A stretch of 64,000 nucleotides of DNA from Cheiracanthium punctorium. Lineage: Eukaryota > Arthropoda > Arachnida > Araneae > Cheiracanthiidae. Each line of letters opens with the position of its first letter. Within the stretch, counting starts at the first letter, position 1. Below the pieces are notes generated by a model, which worked only from the letters and a program-made list of their open reading frames with translations, did not search any database and had not been told where the DNA came from. The stretch spans positions 1 through 64,000 of the forward strand of contig JAWZYV010013186.1 in assembly GCA_038373885.1 (NCBI GenBank), in the 5' to 3' direction. Positions 61,901 to 64,000 of this stretch are shown in pieces. Made by a program: the position numbers and the translations under genes.

Positions 61901-62604
61901 TGTGGCATTTGTTCTTGTCTTCTTTCATCTTTATCTATCAGGGTGCTGTAAATCCAGAAAGATTCTAAAATTTTACCTGGAAATAACATTTAAGACATTA
62001 ATCAAATGATTGAATAATGCTTTTATAAAACAAAAGCAAGTGCCCGCCCATTAAAAAAAATTATTAAACAAGGAAACATTTTCTTTCTTTTATTGTAACC
62101 ATTTGAATGTTTATTTTGATGGAATAAAAAAAACCTTGGTGCATTTTTACTGTATTTCTGATAAAGGCTTCTCATATAAAAATAAGAATAGACCCCAAAG
62201 TCAGTCTTTTTATTTTACTTCATTTTTATAACAAAAGAATAGTCAGAAATTTAAATGTGAAATTTATTTCCTCTTGACTTTGGCTTTTCCTTTAAATTAC
62301 TTGAAATGCTTTCTTTAAAAGAACCTATTTTTCTTTGTTGAATCTTCTCTGTCTAAATTTGATTATTATGTATGTTTTAGAGTGCATATAATGATGGTAT
62401 AATTGTTTGTTATAGATTGCAAACAGTAAAATAATAGAAGTATGTAATGAAAATAGTTTTTACTGTCTTATTGTCATCTCTAATCTTTTTCTTTCTTTTT
62501 AGTCTGTTGGAGTAGCCCCTGCAGTGGTCAGTATGGTTAACGTACCTGTGTATGGATATCAGACCACAGTTATGCCTGCCATGATGCCTCAGCAGCCTTA
62601 TAGG
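10782..62604 (+). CDS. PICALM: PICALM/AP180 clathrin-assembly protein (lap orthologue), 16 exons, 3' incomplete
   Basis: Sixteen exons joined in phase give 617 codons with no stop. Residues 1 to about 290 form an ANTH domain, which binds PI(4,5)P2 and recruits clathrin and AP-2 to endocytic pits. The lipid-contact residues known from CALM are present at the same positions (K28, K38, K40, H41 within GPKKKH). Other conserved blocks are [17 protein letters not shown] (exon 2), [16 protein letters not shown] (exon 4), [17 protein letters not shown] (exons 7-8) and [16 protein letters not shown] (exons 8-9). The tail (from about 300) is low-complexity and carries DPF at 484-486, an AP-2 appendage motif. 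Introns follow GT-AG. The C-terminal end with any further motifs lies past 64000. The gene is ordinary in sequence but spans over 51 kb because of transposon-laden introns. Confidence 0.95.
11476..11941. mobile_element. non-autonomous TIR element
   Basis: CAGGGTTTCTACAGA at the left is inverted as TCTGTAGAAACCCTG at the right. CTCTG flanks both ends (11471-11475, 11942-11946). The interior contains several 'gtcagggaaa'-type motifs and no ORF. The end sequence resembles hAT MITEs, but the visible duplication is only 5 bp. Confidence 0.65.
12200..14030. repeat. dispersed repeat copy, homologous to about 52930-53580
   Basis: Segments such as AAAAATTTCTTGGCAG, AAAAGCTATCTGT, ATGACCAGTGATAAAATATA and ATTTTCATTACTATCACT recur in the same order in intron 12. 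The homology resumes after 13906 (TATAAAAAGG, GGTGCTGTT, AAATGCAT). The type is unknown. It is split by the insertion at 12782-13906. Confidence 0.75.
12782..13906 (-). mobile_element. Helitron-like non-autonomous insertion
   Basis: Begins A|CTAGCTG and ends in TTTATTTATATAG, like the better-preserved element at 38728-39920, so it reads 5' to 3' on the minus strand. The interior is a degenerate tandem array of roughly 120-bp units (recurring ATCATGACACCAAATTTC and GATTTTCACAAAATCT motifs), closing with an AGACAGAC-type tract. The homologous repeat near 53430 lacks the insertion, confirming the boundaries to within a few bases. Confidence 0.65.
14378..14520 (+). CDS. PICALM: PICALM exon 2 (residues 44-91)
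   Basis: Encodes the ANTH segment containing [23 protein letters not shown] and YGNE. Acceptor TTTCAG, donor GAA|GTGAGT, phase 0 at its end. Confidence 0.95.
14587..14898. mobile_element. piggyBac-like MITE (copy 1)
   Basis: Bounded by TTAA on both sides, with ends TTAACCCTTTGAGGTGCAAC and TTAAAGGGTTAA. The internal sequence matches the longer copy at 59718-60234 but lacks most of the right hairpin arm. TTAA targets and CCC/GGG tips are piggyBac hallmarks. Confidence 0.7.
14895..15331. mobile_element. piggyBac-like MITE (copy 2, left end altered)
   Basis: Follows copy 1 directly and ends GCGCCTCAAAGGGTTAA. It contains ACAGCTGGCACAGCCAGCTG and the CTCTCGATCTGTGGCACGC block found inverted in copy 1. 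The left terminal repeat is replaced by unrelated sequence, so this may be one rearranged double unit. The open frames at 14887-15264 are palindrome artefacts. Confidence 0.65.
15965..16220 (-). pseudogene. mariner-like transposase C-terminal fragment
   Basis: The minus strand reads HRFEDSDVV...AAKQLKDI...GFQECFKQL...VCGYW, the C-terminal signature of mariner/SETMAR-type transposases, followed by a stop. A terminal-repeat-like GGTCAGAAAGTTCCTGGAC sits just beyond it at 15976-15994. The catalytic DD(E/D) core is absent, so it is dead. Confidence 0.65.
17755..18217. mobile_element. hAT-like MITE
   Basis: Left CAGGCCCGGACTGG and right CCAGTCCATGCCTT are inverted. The flanks ATTATATA (17747-17754) and ATTGTATA (18218-18225) form an 8-bp duplication with one mismatch. 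GC-rich subterminal ends, AT-rich middle, no transposase. Confidence 0.7.
18385..18612 (+). repeat. tRNA-derived SINE-like unit
   Basis: Contains a B-box-like GGTTTGATTCCC followed by a conserved-looking body (CCAAGCTTGCTTGAGGACT, GGGCTGCATAGGCCTATTGC). Similar units are common in spider genomes as I recall; no search was possible. No poly-A tail is obvious. Confidence 0.5.
18794..18869 (+). CDS. PICALM: PICALM exon 3 (residues 92-116 plus 1 nt)
   Basis: Encodes [20 protein letters not shown] and EKQ; donor CAAG|GTAACT. It follows exon 2 in phase, matching YGNERFIQ of vertebrate PICALM. Confidence 0.93.
18870..21600 (+). other. PICALM: intron 3
   Basis: 2.7 kb, AT-rich. It contains a 22-bp tandem duplication near 19418-19462 and a repeat half-copy beginning about 20499. 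The remainder shows nothing identifiable. Acceptor TAATTAG. Confidence 0.85.
20499..21040. repeat. partial copy of the TTATTAGGGACAGTC repeat family
   Basis: Starts near CCTAATATTAGGGACAGTCG and shares ordered blocks with 41385-42662 (for example CTATTTAGTATACTAAAATA and AATAAAATCATTTAT). No right terminal repeat is seen, so it is truncated or internally deleted. Confidence 0.65.
21601..21703 (+). CDS. PICALM: PICALM exon 4 (residues 117-150 plus 2 nt)
   Basis: Encodes [20 protein letters not shown] and the end of the ANTH helix bundle core, [10 protein letters not shown]. Donor GAGG|GTAAGC. The phase fits exon 5 to give a Gly codon across the junction. Confidence 0.95.
21930..21934 (+). repeat. 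BEL target-site duplication, left
   Basis: CATGT, identical to 28049-28053. Five base pairs is the usual BEL/Pao duplication length. Confidence 0.9.
21935..22195 (-). repeat. BEL 3' LTR (plus-strand left)
   Basis: 261 bp with TGT...ACA ends. Compared by eye with 27788-28048 it shows three substitutions and two 1-bp indels. A purine-rich tract on the minus strand (GGGGGG at 22198-22203) abuts its inner edge as the polypurine tract. Confidence 0.9.
22406..23887 (-). pseudogene. BEL pol, integrase part
   Basis: Open from just after the TAA at 23888-23890; frame labels starting at 23743 begin on a TTG, not a real start. The frame contains the H-H-C-C zinc-binding module (CVVC), the catalytic D, D and E in GVDFCGP, SDNATNF and GGLWEAGVK, and a C-terminal DUF5641-like region with LIGR and [10 protein letters not shown]. 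It is in the same frame as the RT part, so a single stop codon breaks pol. Confidence 0.85.
23888..25603 (-). pseudogene. BEL pol, reverse transcriptase and RNase H part
   Basis: Contains VFDASAPT, the catalytic YVDD box ([10 protein letters not shown]) and the Pao-type RNase H region ([17 protein letters not shown]), as usual for BEL/Pao. The frame labelled from 25570 begins with TTG; the open frame overlaps the gag-protease stop by about one codon and needs a minus-one shift. It ends at TAA 23888-23890, with integrase continuing in the same frame. Confidence 0.88.
25600..27657 (-). pseudogene. BEL gag and aspartic protease
   Basis: The first true ATG is 27655-27657 (MAEMKSAK); the frame also opens nine codons upstream from a TTG. 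Domains in order: DUF1759-like gag region ([20 protein letters not shown]), a Cys/His-rich zinc-knuckle region ([13 protein letters not shown], then LCLNCLSS and CKKCL), then a DUF1758-type protease with [10 protein letters not shown]. It ends with TAG 25600-25602 just where the pol frame begins. Confidence 0.88.
27762..27787 (-). promoter_or_regulatory. putative BEL primer-binding site region
   Basis: Immediately inside the 5' LTR the minus strand reads TTTTCTGATCCTTCGAGCC. CTTCGAGCC resembles the complement of a tRNA T-arm and acceptor, as used for minus-strand priming. The tRNA identity cannot be settled by eye. Confidence 0.45.
27788..28048 (-). repeat. BEL 5' LTR (plus-strand right)
   Basis: 261-bp partner of 21935-22195, with the same TGT...ACA ends. 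It should carry the element's promoter, transcribed leftwards, opposite to PICALM. Confidence 0.9.
28049..28053 (+). repeat. BEL target-site duplication, right
   Basis: CATGT, matching 21930-21934. Confidence 0.9.
28073..29337. mobile_element. non-autonomous TIR element, 1.27 kb
   Basis: Left CAGTGATGTCGCT is inverted at the right as AGCGGCATCACTG. TAACA flanks both ends (28068-28072, 29338-29342). No transposase frame; it contains a 13-base C-run at 28679-28691. Superfamily unassigned. Confidence 0.65.
29618..29694. mobile_element. small pogo/Tigger-like MITE
   Basis: CAGTGCTCTG...CCGAACTTTG and the inverted right end CCAAATTTGGATTACTGAGG...CACTG form an imperfect palindrome of 77 bp beside a TA. 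Pogo-group MITEs often begin CAGTG(C/T). Confidence 0.5.
29701..30430. mobile_element. mariner-type MITE
   Basis: The left end GGTTGTCCCAAAATGTGGTA and the reverse complement of the right end (AGAGTTTCCCGAAAAGGTAA) are clearly similar, and both abut TA. No transposase. Confidence 0.55.
30619..30658 (+). CDS. PICALM: PICALM exon 5 (residues 151-164)
   Basis: A 40-bp exon encoding [13 protein letters not shown] after the split Gly codon; donor TCA|GTAAGT. It corresponds to ADGVMRTMNTEK in vertebrate PICALM. Its small size explains why it stands out poorly. Confidence 0.9.
30659..33109 (+). other. PICALM: intron 5
   Basis: 2.45 kb. It contains a CA/A microsatellite near 31323-31350 and the hAT MITE at 32567-32879. 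The stretch 30660-32560 otherwise shows no recognisable gene or complete element. Confidence 0.85.
32567..32879. mobile_element. hAT-like MITE with perfect 8-bp duplication
   Basis: CTTGCAGC is present on both sides (32559-32566 and 32880-32887). The ends TAGGGTTGTCAGGTCGCC and GGATGCCCGGCAACGCTA are imperfectly inverted. 313 bp, no coding capacity; the open frame 32698-33066 runs out of the element and is spurious. Confidence 0.8.
33110..33166 (+). CDS. PICALM: PICALM exon 6 (residues 165-183)
   Basis: Encodes [19 protein letters not shown], the counterpart of LLKTVPIIQNQMDALLDF in vertebrates. Acceptor TCTGTTAG, donor GAT|GTAAGT. The following intron is only 89 bp. Confidence 0.95.
33256..33367 (+). 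CDS. PICALM: PICALM exon 7 (residues 184-220 plus 1 nt)
   Basis: Encodes [20 protein letters not shown], then [17 protein letters not shown]. Acceptor TTTCAG, donor TTTG|GTATGT. Confidence 0.95.
33368..34942 (+). other. PICALM: intron 7
   Basis: 1.6 kb, strongly AT-rich, nothing identifiable. Acceptor preceded by a long pyrimidine run (TTTTTTTCTAG). Confidence 0.85.
34943..35049 (+). CDS. PICALM: PICALM exon 8 (residues 221-256)
   Basis: Encodes [20 protein letters not shown], then [16 protein letters not shown], closely matching the vertebrate helix. Donor GAA|GTAAGT, phase 0. Confidence 0.95.
35980..36130 (-). pseudogene. frameshifted fragment of an uncharacterised arthropod repeat-type protein
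   Basis: The minus strand reads [18 protein letters not shown] and then, after a one- or two-base frame change, [15 protein letters not shown] followed by a stop. This resembles the ...GERFHQDI..ME.RYQG... segment of a multi-copy uncharacterised family that I recall from arthropod and other animal genomes. The function is unknown to me, and the fragment is clearly dead. Confidence 0.5.
37660..37920 (+). repeat. tRNA-derived SINE-like unit
   Basis: Contains an A-box-like TAGATGGCCGAGGTG and, about 18 bases on, the B-box-like CCCGGGTTCGGGTCCC, then a tail with GGTAGGTTTTCTCCAGATG. The pairing suggests an internal pol III promoter. The open frame 37478-37759 overlaps it and is probably spurious. 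Confidence 0.5.
37926..38014. mobile_element. short TTAA-bounded palindromic MITE
   Basis: TTAACACTAGATATACC is inverted as GGTATATCTAGTGTTAA over 89 bp, with an inner CCAGTCATTTTGACTGG palindrome. TTAA at both tips suggests a piggyBac-type element. Confidence 0.65.
38243..38284 (+). CDS. PICALM: PICALM exon 9 (residues 257-270)
   Basis: A 42-bp exon encoding [14 protein letters not shown] (vertebrate QVGIDRGDIPDLSQ). Donor AAA|GTAAGT, followed by an 81-bp intron. Confidence 0.95.
38366..38454 (+). CDS. PICALM: PICALM exon 10 (residues 271-299 plus 2 nt)
   Basis: Encodes [20 protein letters not shown] and TLPSSLSAP, the end of the ANTH domain (vertebrate APSSLLDALEQHLASLEGKK). Donor CCAA|GTGAGA. 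Confidence 0.95.
38497..40542. mobile_element. hAT-like non-autonomous element
   Basis: A perfect 8-bp target duplication AATTAAAT lies at 38489-38496 and 40543-40550. The termini TAGGGATGCACCAAATA and TATTCGGTGCATCCCTA are inverted, and the subterminal regions are packed with CCGAATATTCGG-type motifs. No transposase. A Helitron occupies 38728-39920. Confidence 0.85.
38728..39920 (-). mobile_element. non-autonomous Helitron nested in the hAT element
   Basis: On the minus strand it begins TCTATATAAATAAA and ends with a hairpin (CGTGC...GCACG) followed by CAGCTAG, inserted between A (38727) and T (39921). These are the classic 5' TC, 3' hairpin-CTRR and A|T insertion features. It has an AGACAGACAGAC tract near the 5' end. 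The open frames here (39699-39998 plus, 39704-39886 minus) are not domains I recognise. Confidence 0.75.
41385..42662. mobile_element. 1.28-kb TIR element, possibly Tc1/mariner-type
   Basis: Terminal repeats share TTATTAGGG(A/G)CAGTCA, 19 of 21 positions inverted by eye. Internal blocks recur at 20499-21040 and 63090-63430. No ORF. Target duplication not clear. Confidence 0.65.
43369..43525 (+). CDS. PICALM: PICALM exon 11 (residues 300-352)
   Basis: Encodes [20 protein letters not shown], then [20 protein letters not shown] and [12 protein letters not shown], a Ser-rich linker leading into an acidic predicted helix. Acceptor ATTCCAG. The donor AAG|GTTACA is weaker than the others but keeps phase with exon 12. 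Confidence 0.9.
46196..47240 (-). mobile_element. Penelope-like element remnant with inverted tail
   Basis: The minus strand carries the end of a Penelope-type reverse transcriptase ([39 protein letters not shown]), with one in-frame stop, followed by a GIY-YIG endonuclease (TGIYKINF...GCYIGMS). The sequence at 46310-46373 is inverted at 47172-47240 with high identity (shared GGTGGTGGCTGCCACCG). The left end of the copy is therefore an inverted piece of its own 3' tail joined to truncated RT sequence. Confidence 0.75.
46224..46730 (-). pseudogene. Penelope GIY-YIG endonuclease fragment
   Basis: GIY at TGIYKINF and YIG at [16 protein letters not shown] give the two halves of the GIY-YIG signature. 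[20 protein letters not shown] and [12 protein letters not shown] follow in the same frame, and then the 3' tail. Upstream RT sequence contains stops, so it is non-functional. Confidence 0.7.
48349..48586. mobile_element. piggyBac-like MITE, 238 bp
   Basis: TTAACCCTTTCGCGCCGAC is inverted at the right as GTCGCGAAGGGGTTAA, with TTAA at both boundaries. No ORF of note; the open frame 48235-48471 crosses its edge. Confidence 0.7.
49343..50177. mobile_element. hAT-like MITE, 835 bp
   Basis: TAGGGAATGCAATCCCG is perfectly inverted (49343-49359 and 50161-50177). The flanks CATGGCAG and CATGACAG form an 8-bp duplication with one mismatch. Subterminal GCGGGAT/ATCCCGC motifs are repeated, and the centre is AT-rich without coding potential. 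Confidence 0.85.
51891..52191 (+). CDS. PICALM: PICALM exon 12 (residues 353-452 plus 1 nt)
   Basis: Starts [11 protein letters not shown] and continues as a Thr/Ser/Pro/Ala-rich disordered tail, ending [20 protein letters not shown] matches the vertebrate position. Acceptor AATAACAG, donor GAAG|GTAAAA. The minus-strand open frame 51932-52138 is its shadow. Confidence 0.92.
52283..52998. repeat. 358-bp tandem duplication
   Basis: TACAAATGCAAGAAAAA starts at 52291 and again at 52649. The whole unit repeats closely, including GATATGGGTATCAAATAGAT and the GGAAAGTCTAGAAAAAGCCT runs. Confidence 0.85.
52930..53580. repeat. dispersed repeat copy, homologous to about 12200-14030
   Basis: Shares ordered blocks with the intron 1 copy (AAAAGCTATCTGT, ATGACCAGTGATAAAATATA, TTTTCATTACTATCACT, AAATGCAT). 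It lacks the 1.1-kb Helitron-like insertion, so it serves as the empty-site comparison. Confidence 0.75.
53723..53809 (+). CDS. PICALM: PICALM exon 13 (residues 453-481 plus 1 nt)
   Basis: Encodes [20 protein letters not shown], then VPTADSGV, part of the flexible tail. Donor TTC|GTAAGT; phases fit exons 12 and 14. Confidence 0.88.
54096..54779. mobile_element. hAT-like element with nested palindrome
   Basis: TCCCCACT occurs at 54088-54095 and 54780-54787, an 8-bp duplication. The left end AGAGATGAGTTCGGGC and the right end GCCCGAACCTGTCTCATC are inverted. Repeated GAGCCCGAGCCC motifs are subterminal. Confidence 0.7.
54434..54614. repeat. long near-perfect palindrome with tRNA-like arm
   Basis: Arms of about 82 bp (54434-54514 and 54532-54614) are separated by 17 bases. 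Each arm contains a T-arm-like GGGTTCGATTCCCAGC or its inverse. It looks like two SINE or tRNA-derived heads fused in inverted orientation. Confidence 0.75.
56069..56255 (+). CDS. PICALM: PICALM exon 14 (residues 482-543 plus 2 nt)
   Basis: Contains FDPFGEML, whose DPF (484-486) is an AP-2 alpha-appendage motif, then a Ser/Thr/Pro-rich stretch and [20 protein letters not shown]. Acceptor TTCTACAG, donor CAAA|GTAAGG. The minus-strand open frame 56001-56234 is a shadow. Confidence 0.92.
56757..57044 (-). CDS. unassigned 95-codon minus-strand ORF
   Basis: ATG at 57042-57044. The frame contains [20 protein letters not shown] and [20 protein letters not shown], and its composition is more protein-like than in surrounding spurious frames. 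I do not recognise a family. It may be a transposon or retrocopy fragment, since it has no splice signals I can connect and it lies in an intron near a pogo-like terminus. Confidence 0.3.
   Translation of the reverse strand: MHTPSMNLLIVIVSATSLHHLEQNLILARPSTLCVGHVLCLPEYYCKITNLRSMNYQIVDGKIQTMAPAVCATIILNDDDGKETKINALGTINLQ
58184..58936. mobile_element. hAT-like element with perfect 8-bp duplication
   Basis: CTGGCATC flanks both ends (58176-58183 and 58937-58944). The ends CAGGGCCTGATTAC and AGTCGGGCCCTG are inverted. The 753-bp interior is AT-rich with no transposase; the ORF 58389-58604 has no recognisable domain. Confidence 0.8.
59340..59457 (+). CDS. PICALM: PICALM exon 15 (residues 544-583)
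   Basis: Encodes [20 protein letters not shown], then [19 protein letters not shown]. The QWGS...GG.NW.P pattern matches LQWGSGEKKLTGGANWQP of vertebrate PICALM. Acceptor TTGACAG, donor ATG|GTACGT. Confidence 0.93.
59718..60234. mobile_element. piggyBac-like MITE with about 140-bp hairpin arms
   Basis: TTAA-bounded, with TTAACTCTTTGAGGCGCAAC at the left and a related, weaker inverse ending AAAGGGTTAA at the right. Inside, arms at about 59732-59874 and 59877-60000 are near-perfect inverted copies around GCTGTGCCGCACAGC. The open frame 59751-60056 arises from this palindrome and is not a gene. Related copies lie at 14587-15331. Confidence 0.8.
60250..60598. mobile_element. Penelope-like 3'-end remnant in inverted arrangement
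   Basis: The minus strand reads [20 protein letters not shown], then [19 protein letters not shown]. The plus strand further right reads [20 protein letters not shown] and DADRTT. The TTDG.INDM segment matches the tail of the GIY-YIG region at 46224. Arms at 60250-60373 and 60470-60598 are therefore inverted copies of one Penelope-like 3' end. Confidence 0.6.
61027..61350 (+). pseudogene. unassigned zinc-finger-like fragment
   Basis: 107 codons opened by GTG, so there is no credible start; the frame is open upstream. [20 protein letters not shown] resembles the second half of a C2H2 finger with a missing upstream cysteine, followed by an acidic segment ([11 protein letters not shown]). It looks protein-derived but is probably a broken retrocopy or transposon-borne fragment. 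The two minus-strand frames over it are shadows. Confidence 0.35.
62503..62604 (+). CDS. PICALM: PICALM exon 16 (residues 584-617)
   Basis: Encodes [20 protein letters not shown], then [20 protein letters not shown] is a landmark of the vertebrate PICALM tail. Acceptor TTTTTAG, donor AGG|GTGAGT, phase 0. Confidence 0.92.
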
Positions 62605-64000
62605 GTGAGTCTGAATAATGTTTTGGATATTTGCCACCAGTAGAAATTTTTCATTCTTTTATTACATGTACATAATTGATAATCATTTGCCATTAAAACA
62701 ACTTCTCCCTATATTCTTATGCTTGAAAGTGCCATAATGACAGAATTAACGCTCCCAAATATTTCGTATTGCCAGTGGGTGACAAATATCCAAGCTGCAC
62801 TGATATATCTGTGTGAATACCTTTTTTTCTTTTCGTATAAATGGGCTTAATTTTTGCCCGTTCGAAAGTGCATTAAAATGACCCTTAAAATGGGTCAGTA
62901 TGCTGGACTGCTTGGAATCACCAGCTCCATGTTAAGCTCTACTAGGAAATTTCTATCTTCATAATAGTTATATACAATTACATTAATATAGAAATTGCTG
63001 CAGTCTGCTCAGCAGACAGTTGTCTATGTAGAAATCTTTTCGTTTTTTAAGTTATTGAATTTTAAAAGTATTTTTGACTATTATATTCAGGTATGTCCAG
63101 CATATTCGAAGTATTTTGGCAAGTAATAACTGGATTTTTTTTTTTTTTTTAAGCAAAGAATAAAATGCTACTGAAAATTATGCTCAACCATTCCAAGTTC
63201 CATCTTTTCCCTTCTTTGTTGTGAATATTTTTTTCTTGAGCATTCCTTTATTTAAATTTCCAATGCTTTAGAATTTAAAGTTTACCTTTATTTTTATATT
63301 TAATTTTTATAGATTTATGATACTAAATGACTTCTAAATTTTTGTTCGATTTGATTTTTAAGTAGAGTTTATATAAAAGATGTGCCTATATTTGTGAAAC
63401 ATTTATTGGCAACAGCTAATGAAGAATACAACATACTGTTTCTTAGATTTAATATAACATACTATTTCTTGGATTTAAAATCTCTTTGTTATAATTTAAA
63501 TGTTATTGTTATTTAAATGTAATTGTAAAGAAGCTGTGTTAACTTTTTTAAGTGCTGAACATTGTTGCTTGGGTTTTAATGCAGTTCTATGACACCTTGT
63601 AGTTTTTAAAAGGAATGACCTTAAGCAAAATGCTTCCCGTTGCATTGAGTACAACCTTCATTTTAACACTTATAACATCTACTTTTTGCAGAACTTTTTG
63701 TTCGTCTTGATTCCATTTAACTTTGTAAGGCAATGGATATTGATCATCATATTTATTCATTTTTTAAAGTCCATGGTAATTTATTTTAACACTTCTTCAG
63801 AACTACCGTCACTAGTAAACACTTTTAATTTGAACTTCAAGGTTCTCAGTAAAAAGTTCAAATTGTCCAAAAATTAACAGAAAATAACTTAAAAATGAAT
63901 CATTGAAAGAAAAAAAAAAAATCACTTCAGCAACCTCTCTTAAGACTGTTAATTAAACTAAGTAAAAGATCACAAATATGCACTCCTTAATCTTACAGAG
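62605..64000 (+). other. PICALM: intron 16 to window edge, with acceptor at 63998
   Basis: No stop-terminated PICALM exon is seen. A repeat copy lies at 63090-63430. The window ends CTTAATCTTACAG|AG, a good acceptor in the expected position, so exon 17 probably begins at 63999. Confidence 0.6.
63090..63430. repeat. partial copy of the 41385-42662 repeat family
   Basis: Shares CATTCCTTTATTTAAATTTCC, GATTTATGAT and AACATTTATTGGCAA in the same order as 41600-41950. Terminal repeats are not visible. Confidence 0.65.

Larger units (their letters stand above)
59458..62502 (+). other. PICALM: intron 15
   Basis: 3.0 kb with the hairpin piggyBac-like MITE, an inverted Penelope-like remnant and an unassigned ORF. 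The stretch 61400-62490 shows only homopolymer runs (G9 at 61564, C11 at 61731). Confidence 0.85.

Noticed and set aside
1..64000. A CRISPR array, bacterial operon, phage or new defence system.
   Set aside because: The tandem arrays have no spacer/repeat alternation of CRISPR type, the single host gene is an intron-containing animal gene, and all other coding traces belong to eukaryotic transposons.

Overview
This is AT-rich eukaryotic DNA from an arthropod, most likely a spider or other arachnid. That guess rests on the animal AP180-type gene, the tRNA-derived SINE types and the mixture of BEL, Penelope, Helitron, hAT, piggyBac and mariner remnants; no species can be named. There are no operons, CRISPR arrays, rRNA genes or ordinary tRNA genes.

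The only host gene I can support is a plus-strand orthologue of PICALM/AP180 (Drosophila lap), the clathrin-assembly adaptor that recruits clathrin to PIP2-rich membrane during endocytosis. Sixteen coding exons between 10782 and 62604 join in phase to 617 codons. Exons 1-10 encode the ANTH domain, and exons 11-16 the flexible tail with a DPF motif. The last coding exon or exons lie beyond the window; a splice acceptor sits at its extreme right edge (63998).

Layout: 1-10781 is the 5' flank. It holds a 20-bp minisatellite (722-1905), a truncated Helitron-type ORF with an N-terminal helix-turn-helix (2479-3234), a small hAT-like MITE (6041-6199), and a 3-kb inverted-repeat element (6407-9445) filled with satellite-like arrays. 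From 10782 on, the window is PICALM exons separated by large introns full of transposons. The major insertion is a near-complete BEL/Pao LTR retrotransposon (21935-28048), antisense in intron 4, with 261-bp LTRs and CATGT target duplications. Its pol frame is broken by one in-frame stop and separated from gag by a frame change. Smaller elements include seven hAT-like elements (six with 7-8 bp target duplications matching at 7 or 8 positions), TTAA-bounded piggyBac-like MITEs (some with very long hairpins), two Helitron-like insertions, two Penelope-like remnants each bounded by inverted copies of its own tail, a mariner transposase fragment, a pogo-like MITE and SINE-like sequences.

I found no convincing novel multi-gene system. 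The most unusual items are the helix-turn-helix/Helitron N-terminal fusion bracketed by inverted hairpins, the 3-kb element with 20-bp flanking direct repeats and nested satellites, and the repeated inverted-tail architecture of the Penelope-like copies. All boundaries were read by eye; no alignment or database search was run.
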